A DNA stretch of 64,000 bases from Streptomyces sp. SID12488 (GTDB taxonomy: Bacteria > Actinomycetota > Actinomycetes > Streptomycetales > Streptomycetaceae). Made by a program: the position numbers and the translations under genes. Below the pieces are notes generated by a model, which ran no database searches, had not been told where the DNA came from, and was given only the letters and a program-made list of their open reading frames with translations. Positions 58,747 to 64,000 of this stretch are shown here, piece by piece. The stretch covers positions 49,039 through 113,038 of the forward strand of contig NZ_JAAGLT010000032.1 in assembly GCF_010548275.1 (NCBI RefSeq), read 5' to 3'. Position 1 is the stretch's first letter; each line of letters opens with the position of its first letter.

Positions 58747-59421
58747 TCAGATGAGGCCGGCGCGTATGGCGTAGGAGACGGCGTGGGCGCGGTTGCGCAG
58801 GCGCATGCGCTTCATCACGCCGTAGAGGATGTATTTGACGGTGCGTTCCGAGTAGGAGAGCCTCGTCGCGATCTCCGCGAACTCCTTGCCCTCGGCGACC
58901 AGGCGCAGCACGTCCACCTCGCGCGCGCCGATCCCCGACGCCGCCAGGCTTCGGGGGGCGAGGACCTCCCGTTGCACCCACTGGATCTGTTGCATCAAAG
59001 TGCCCTGGAGGGTGGGCGGGAGGCTGCCACCGCCCTCCGCGAGGGTGAGCAGGGTTCGGATGAAGTTCGCGACGGTGAAGGAGTTCCGCCAGAGCACGGC
59101 ACGGACCCCGAGGTCGACCGCCGCCGCGATGTCGGTCTGCCACTGCCCTCCCACCACCAGGGCGAACCGGGCGTCGGGCTTGTCGCTCAGGGTGCGCATC
59201 AGGTCCAGGGTGGCGGCGTCGGCGTTCTCCACGGCGAGGACGATGACATCGGCTTCCTGGATCCTGTCCGGGGGGACCTCGTGAATGCGACGGTCGTCCC
59301 GAAGGCAGCTGACCAGCCCGGCGTGGATGATGGGGTCGGACGCGTGGATCGCCACCCGCACAGTGTCCGTGAGTACCTGCTGAGGCACTGGCCCCCCAAT
59401 CGGGAACTCGAAGTGGTCCAT
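58747..59421 (-). CDS. LuxR-type regulator with atypical receiver-like domain
   Basis: 224 residues. The N-terminal 130 residues resemble a response-regulator receiver (VRVAIHASDPIIHAGLVSCL, ADVIVLAVENADAATLDLM, ARFALVVGG, AVLWRNSFTVANFIRTLLTLA). The usual phosphoacceptor Asp is absent: the strand-3 position reads VIVLAVEN. The C-terminal HTH is complete (SGIGAREVDVLRLVAEGKEFAEIATRLSYSERTVKYILYGVMKRM, ending RAHAVSYAIRAGLI). Aspartate-less receivers are common in antibiotic and development regulators, which bind ligands rather than phosphate. It lies beside two large LAL-type regulators. Confidence 0.85.
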   Translation of the reverse strand: MDHFEFPIGGPVPQQVLTDTVRVAIHASDPIIHAGLVSCLRDDRRIHEVPPDRIQEADVIVLAVENADAATLDLMRTLSDKPDARFALVVGGQWQTDIAAAVDLGVRAVLWRNSFTVANFIRTLLTLAEGGGSLPPTLQGTLMQQIQWVQREVLAPRSLAASGIGAREVDVLRLVAEGKEFAEIATRLSYSERTVKYILYGVMKRMRLRNRAHAVSYAIRAGLI

Positions 59422-59537
59422 GTGGTTGAGGAGTTGATCGTGACAGGTGCGGTTGCTCCGCCTCGGGCACGGAAGCCCCGCGTCCGTTAATGACAGGGGA
59501 ATCTGGCACGAGTGGCCGGACCGGCGCGTGGGGGAGG

Positions 59538-62471
59538 TCAGCGGTCGTCAGCCGTGAGCGGACCGCCCGTGAGAACGGCTGTCACGACCTCCGTGCGGGA
59601 GCGCATACCCGTGCGTGCGAACAGCCTGGACACACGGTTCGCGACCGCGTCCTCGCTGAGCCGCAGTACATGGGCGATCTGACGGTTGGTGAGGCCCTCC
59701 GCCAGCAGGATGCCCAGCAGGTGCTCGTTCTCCGCCGTGGCCTGCCCCCGACCGGGTACGGCGATGCCCGCCTCGCGCATCGCGGACCTGGTGCGGAAAC
59801 GCCACAGCGCGGCACCGGTCTCCCCGAACAGGTCGTACGCCTCGCGCAGCAGTGTCGCCGGGCCCGCGTTCGCGCGCACCGCGGCCAGGAGTGCGACCGC
59901 CGTTTCGAACGGCTGGCTGCGCGAGCGGGCCAGCTCGACCGCTTCGGGCAGGTGCCTGCCGGCAGCCGCGGAGTCCGGCCGGACTCCGGCGGACGTCAGC
60001 AGGTACAGCAGACGTGTCCGTCCGCTGTTCATCTGCTCGGCCAGCAGATCGAGGCGCTCCAGACAGGCCGCCGCCCGACCGGTGTGTCCCGCTTCCGCGT
60101 GCACCTCGGCGAGAGAGGCCCACAACTCGTCGGTGCCGTAGACGGATCCACGCTCCTGGGCCGCCCGCAGGCCGCGCCGCAGTGTCTCCTCGGCCCGGCC
60201 GAGTTCGCCGAGAGTGCGCAGCACCTCGGCCTCGGCGTGGTCCAGGAAGAGTTCGAGCGGTCCGTGCGCCCGCCCGCGCACGCTGCTGACCAGACGGTCG
60301 GCGCTGGTGATGCGCCCGCGCGCGAGGAGGATGGCCGCCGTCCGGGCCGGGAGCAGATGGTGCGTGGGGACCGCGGTCAGCACCCCGCCGTTGACCATGA
60401 GCCGCCGGGCCAGCGCGAGCGCCTCGTCCCACTGCCCCCGGAGGTGGTGGAGGAGAAACCGGCTGGACTCGGGCAGCAGCTCAGCCGACAGCTCCCGGGC
60501 GGACAGCAGGGCCGTGGCCCCCGGCAGGTCGCCGGTGCCGAGCAGCAGGTCGAACTGGGCGATGGTCCTCGCGAACACCTTGTCGCGGGACATGCCCGGC
60601 ACCTCCGGCAGGGCCAGCGCGCGGGTGAGTCTCTCCGGTCGGCCGAGCACGAACTCCGCGACATTCCGGAACAACTCCAGCAACGCCCGGCTGTCGGGGG
60701 TGGACTGCCACACCGGTTCGGTCCGTGACAGCAGGGTCAGTGCCTCCTGCCACTTCTCCAGCTGCCACAGGGCCTGGACGCGGCCGGACACGGCGGCCAT
60801 GGCGGGCAGGCGAAGTCCGTCCCACCACGGTGCGGTGCCCATCCGGTCCAGCGCCGGCCAGTCCCGCTCGACACCCGCTGACGCCACCAGGAGGGTGGCG
60901 GCGTCGTAGAGCGTCAGCGGGTCGAGGCCCTCGGCCGGGTCGCACACGATCCGCTCGGCCACCGCCCGGGCCGTCCGGTAGTCACCGCAGCCGAAGGCGG
61001 CCTGGCCGCACCGCAGTATCGCGAGGTCGCGCGCGATCGGTTCCTCGATGAGACGGACGGCTCTCAGATGCCACCGCACCATCCCCCGGCGCTCGTGATC
61101 GGGATACAGAGCCCTTGCGGCAGCTGTCAGTTCCGCCACCGCGCGGTCGCGGTCGACCAGGACGCCCGCGTCGGCTATCCGGTCCGGCAGATAGGTCTCC
61201 GCGTCCGCCTCGGCGAGGATCACCGCCACCGGCGCAGTCCGCTGGTCCTGTCGGACCGGCGGGTCCTCCGGGGCCCCGCCCGCCCACAGCGCCTCCACCG
61301 CGGCGGCGGACAGACGACCGCGCTCCAGCGGACCCAGCCGCTCCCGTACGGCGTCTTCCATCAGCGGTACGCGGAACGTCCAGCCGCGCGGTGCGTCGCC
61401 GGTCTGCCCGGGCAGTTCGTCCACGACGCCCTCGTCCACCAGCGTGCGGATGCCGTCGCGGACGGCCTCGGCGGACAACTCGGTCGAGGCCGCGGCCAAC
61501 TCCTCGGCCGACCGGCCCAGCGGCCACAGGATGCTCAGCGCCGCGGCCACCGTCCAGCAGGGCTCCCCCAGAGCCCGCAGCGCCTCGACGAACCGGTCAC
61601 CGTCCGGCAGCACCGGCACCGGCGCCCCGAGGGCCAGGAAGGCCTGTCTGTCGACCATGCGTATCGCGTCCTGGCCGGCCCACCCGAGGAGCAGGGCGTC
61701 GAGTGCCCCGGGGATCCCCTGGCTCAGCCGGTGGGCCCGCCGTGCGAGGCCGGCATCCGGCGCCGCCCGCAAGCGCTGTGCCACCGCGGCGGTGACGTCC
61801 TCCGCCCCGAGGCGCGGCAGCACGATCGTGTGCGCACCCCGGCTGCGAGCCAGCTGTTCCAGGGCGCGGCCGGACCCGGGAGACGGCTCCGTACTGTCCG
61901 GCCCGGTGTGCTGGACCGCTGTGACCAGCAGCCGGACCCCGGGCTGCGACGGCCGGAAGTCGACCTCGCCGAGCAGGGCGAGGGATTCGGCGTCGGCATG
62001 CTGGGCGTCCTCGACGACCACGGTCGCGGGCGTCGGCTGTGCCAGCGAGCCGGCGAGCACCTCGGCCAGCGACGCCCGGTCGCCCCGCCGCGTCGCGGAC
62101 AGCGCCTGCGCGGCGGCCCGGCGCGCCGTACCCGGTCTCGCCGCGGTGGACCGGTGCTCCTCCAGAGCCATGACCAGGCGCAGCGCCAGGAGCAGCGGGC
62201 GTTCGCCGTCACCGGGAACGCAGTCCACCCGCAGGACCGCGATGCCTTCCGCGCGCAGTCGCTCGGCGGCGGCACGCGTGAACGCGCTGCGCCCGATGCC
62301 CCGTTCACCCCGGACCAGCACCAGACGCGGGCCGTCCGGGTCGCGCAGGCCGCGGTCGATCGCGTCCGACTCGCGCTCCCGGCCGAACAGGCGCGCGCCC
62401 GTCCGGTCGAAACGCGCGGCTGTGCCGCCGAGGACCAACTCGGCGTCCGCCCGGGCAGCCACTGTCCTCAC
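59538..62471 (-). CDS. LAL-type LuxR transcriptional regulator
   Basis: 977 residues from a GTG (VRTVAARADAELVLGG) with AAGG upstream; an adjacent GTG is possible. The N-terminal ATPase-like domain begins RLFGRERESDAID and has a Walker A variant VRGERGIGRSAF, in which the usual Lys is Arg, and Walker B ATVVVEDAQHAD. Several helical TPR-like repeats fill the centre (about residues 400-880). A LuxR HTH ends the protein: NEHLLGILLAEGLTNRQIAHVLRLSEDAVANRVSRLFARTGM. LAL regulators respond to small ligands and control pathways such as lipase or antibiotic synthesis. The gene is divergent from another LAL gene. Confidence 0.85.
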   Translation of the reverse strand: MRTVAARADAELVLGGTAARFDRTGARLFGRERESDAIDRGLRDPDGPRLVLVRGERGIGRSAFTRAAAERLRAEGIAVLRVDCVPGDGERPLLLALRLVMALEEHRSTAARPGTARRAAAQALSATRRGDRASLAEVLAGSLAQPTPATVVVEDAQHADAESLALLGEVDFRPSQPGVRLLVTAVQHTGPDSTEPSPGSGRALEQLARSRGAHTIVLPRLGAEDVTAAVAQRLRAAPDAGLARRAHRLSQGIPGALDALLLGWAGQDAIRMVDRQAFLALGAPVPVLPDGDRFVEALRALGEPCWTVAAALSILWPLGRSAEELAAASTELSAEAVRDGIRTLVDEGVVDELPGQTGDAPRGWTFRVPLMEDAVRERLGPLERGRLSAAAVEALWAGGAPEDPPVRQDQRTAPVAVILAEADAETYLPDRIADAGVLVDRDRAVAELTAAARALYPDHERRGMVRWHLRAVRLIEEPIARDLAILRCGQAAFGCGDYRTARAVAERIVCDPAEGLDPLTLYDAATLLVASAGVERDWPALDRMGTAPWWDGLRLPAMAAVSGRVQALWQLEKWQEALTLLSRTEPVWQSTPDSRALLELFRNVAEFVLGRPERLTRALALPEVPGMSRDKVFARTIAQFDLLLGTGDLPGATALLSARELSAELLPESSRFLLHHLRGQWDEALALARRLMVNGGVLTAVPTHHLLPARTAAILLARGRITSADRLVSSVRGRAHGPLELFLDHAEAEVLRTLGELGRAEETLRRGLRAAQERGSVYGTDELWASLAEVHAEAGHTGRAAACLERLDLLAEQMNSGRTRLLYLLTSAGVRPDSAAAGRHLPEAVELARSRSQPFETAVALLAAVRANAGPATLLREAYDLFGETGAALWRFRTRSAMREAGIAVPGRGQATAENEHLLGILLAEGLTNRQIAHVLRLSEDAVANRVSRLFARTGMRSRTEVVTAVLTGGPLTADDR

Positions 62472-62696
62472 CACAACCTTCGACGACGAATGTGACGACC
62501 CGTGTACGGGACGGCGTCCGCCTCGGTCCGACCCGGTCCGACCCGGCGGACCTGGCCGGTCCCAGTATTTGCCATCATTGCGGACCCGGCAAAGAAACAG
62601 GTGGCCCGCTCTCGGGACATCGGGCCGAACTTCGCCTATCCTGCGTCCCGTTCGGAGCGGGGAGAACGGGGAGGACGGGGGCAACGAGGAGTCGTC

Positions 62697-64000
62697 GTGC
62701 AGCAGGACCGTTCGCCTCTTGTCGCCAGGGACGGCGAAGTCGGGGACGTGGCAGAGGTGTTGCGTACGACCGGTGCCGAGGCGCGGACCGTGCTGGTCAC
62801 CGGTGGGGCCGGAACCGGCAAGACCGCCGTGGTGGAGCAGGCGCGGCGGGCGGTGGTCCAGGAGGGCGCCAGGGTCCTGCGGCTCGGCTGGGAGGCCGCC
62901 GAGGGCCCGGCCGGCGCGGACGCCCTCGCGGACACCGTCTGCGGAGTACTCGCCAGGATCCACGACGGCCGGCTCCCGGTGCGCGTCACCGCCGTACGCC
63001 GGGTGCAACTGCGGACCGCCGGCCCCGGCGCCGAGGTGGCTCTGCTGTCGACCTTGGGGGAGGTACTGGCGGACGCCGCCCGGCATGTTCCCTTCGCGCT
63101 GGTCCTCGACAACGCCCAGCGGATGCCGGCGCGGACGGCCTCGGCCCTGGGGCTGCTGCTGCGCGTGTTCCGTCCCGTGGGTGTGCCGGTGGTGATGGCA
63201 GGCCGGCCGATGAGCCCGGGGCACATCGCCGGAGCGCAACTGGTCGCGGCGGCGGACCAGGTGCTCGAACTGCGGCCGCTGACGCCGGCCGACGCCGGAG
63301 CGCTCATCGTGCGGCGGCTGGGCCGCCCCGTCGAACCCGACCTGGTGTCGGCGGTGTCGCGTGCGCTGGGCCCGCTGGCGGGGAGCCCGGGGGCCGTGCT
63401 GTCGGTGCTCGCCTCGCTGGAGGAGTGCGGCGGCCTGCTCGAACTCGACGGTCAGGTCTGTCTGGCCGTGCCGGAGGGCGGGCTGCGGCTCACGGCGGAC
63501 GTCGCGGAGCTGGGCCGGCTCGGCTGGCCGGACGCTTCACCGGACGCCGACACGGTCGCGACGGCGGTCGCACTCGCCCGCCTGGCGGAACAGGGCGAAC
63601 TCCGGCTCGACGATCTGCGTGGAGTGCGGTTGCCGGGAGGGCGGCTGGGTCCGCGTGGTGTGCGATCGCCGGACGGGCGGTTGGATCCGCGTGGCGTGGA
63701 GGCGTCGGACGGGTTGCTCGGCCCTGGTGGCGTGGAGCGGTCGGACGGGACGGTGGAAGCTGTCGGCCGACGGGTGGACGGCCTGGTCAGGGACCGGGTC
63801 GTGACCGTCGACCCGGACGGGCGGACCTCGTTCGCCGTTCCGGCGCTCGCGGCGGCGCTGCGGACGCTGCCCGATCCCGGGAGCCCGTGGCCGCCGTACG
63901 CCACGATCAGCGGAACGCCGACCGACCGGCCGGGCACCGGGTCGGCGTGGCCGGGCGGCCACGAGGCAGCGGCGGGCCCGACGCCGGACGGCCCTCTCGC
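62697..64000 (+). CDS. LAL-type AAA regulator (partial, 3' end outside window)
   Basis: A GTG with GAGGAG at 62685-62690 opens a frame that continues without a stop to the window end (434 codons). It reads VQQDRSPLVARDGEVGDVAEVL, then an intact Walker A LVTGGAGTGKTAVVEQ and Walker B FALVLDNAQRMPARTASALG. Farther on come ALVMAGRP-type sensor sequence (VPVVMAGRPMSPGH) and LRPLTPADAGALIVRRLG. This is the ATPase half of a LAL/MalT-like STAND regulator; the HTH is expected downstream. Three 12-residue repeats interrupt it near residue 311. It is divergent from the other LAL gene, and unlike it keeps the Walker Lys. Confidence 0.78.
   Translation, partial: MQQDRSPLVARDGEVGDVAEVLRTTGAEARTVLVTGGAGTGKTAVVEQARRAVVQEGARVLRLGWEAAEGPAGADALADTVCGVLARIHDGRLPVRVTAVRRVQLRTAGPGAEVALLSTLGEVLADAARHVPFALVLDNAQRMPARTASALGLLLRVFRPVGVPVVMAGRPMSPGHIAGAQLVAAADQVLELRPLTPADAGALIVRRLGRPVEPDLVSAVSRALGPLAGSPGAVLSVLASLEECGGLLELDGQVCLAVPEGGLRLTADVAELGRLGWPDASPDADTVATAVALARLAEQGELRLDDLRGVRLPGGRLGPRGVRSPDGRLDPRGVEASDGLLGPGGVERSDGTVEAVGRRVDGLVRDRVVTVDPDGRTSFAVPALAAALRTLPDPGSPWPPYATISGTPTDRPGTGSAWPGGHEAAAGPTPDGPL
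63627..63746 (+). repeat. 36-bp in-frame tandem repeat in the LAL gene
   Basis: Three full 36-bp units (63627, 63663, 63699) and a partial fourth (63735). Each encodes a 12-residue unit of the form xxxDGRLDPRGV. The units are diverged, so the expansion is not very recent. Confidence 0.8.

Overview
The window is chromosomal DNA from a Streptomyces or very close relative. It has very high GC, strong third-position GC bias, GTG and TTG starts, many secreted hydrolases, a streptogrisin-type protease, SflA-like cell-division protein, LuxR/LAL regulators and RskA-type anti-sigma factor. From memory, not checked, several neighbours (SGNH esterase, LPMO, lipase, dnaE2, SepF-like gene) occur in the same order in S. 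coelicolor around SCO1725-SCO1750. I see no integrase, transposase, rRNA, tRNA or CRISPR array, so this looks like core or near-core chromosome with patches of local repeat expansion and gene decay.

Layout. 1-9.4 kb: end of an ABC transporter solute-binding protein, a WYL regulator, a small I78-type inhibitor, a PAP2 phosphatase, a PIG-V-like mannosyltransferase, a DHA2 efflux pump, an acyl-CoA dehydrogenase behind a palindromic operator, and sflA-like. 9.4-10.3 kb is non-coding with a G-quadruplex motif. 10.3-15.7 kb: an FAD/NAD(P) protein, two flavin-dependent monooxygenases and a frameshifted DUF1684 gene. 15.9-19.3 kb: two S1 proteases around a slipin. 19.5-24.1 kb: dnaE2 plus a catalytically dead ImuB-like protein behind two LexA-like boxes. 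24.1-25 kb is decayed sequence. 25-31 kb: secreted lipase, sortase-type LPMO, a methyltransferase with PafBC-type promoter elements, DUF402, GNAT, GntR and an AAA ATPase.

31.4-41.6 kb: a surface-polysaccharide cluster. It has a GH39-like hydrolase, then on the minus strand a 1268-residue flippase/membrane-glycosyltransferase fusion, a polysaccharide deacetylase, two GT2 glycosyltransferases, a FemAB/GNAT-like protein and a small membrane protein. Stops and starts mostly overlap, as in one transcription unit. An array of short palindromes separates it from the convergent hydrolase gene.

41.8-54.5 kb: subtilisin-like protease, SGNH esterase, Ser/Thr kinase, then a coherent extracytoplasmic-function system. 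sigK-like and rskA-like genes run rightward; DUF4331, a membrane TPR protein and a histidine-rich NicO-type metal exporter run leftward. The two arms start from divergent promoters that share the same unusual hexamers, so one ECF sigma factor probably drives both. A CaiB-type CoA transferase follows.

54.6-64 kb: a DrrAB-type ABC exporter and divergent TetR with two matching operators, an orphan type-ISP restriction-modification domain protein, and three LuxR-type regulators, the last cut off by the window end.
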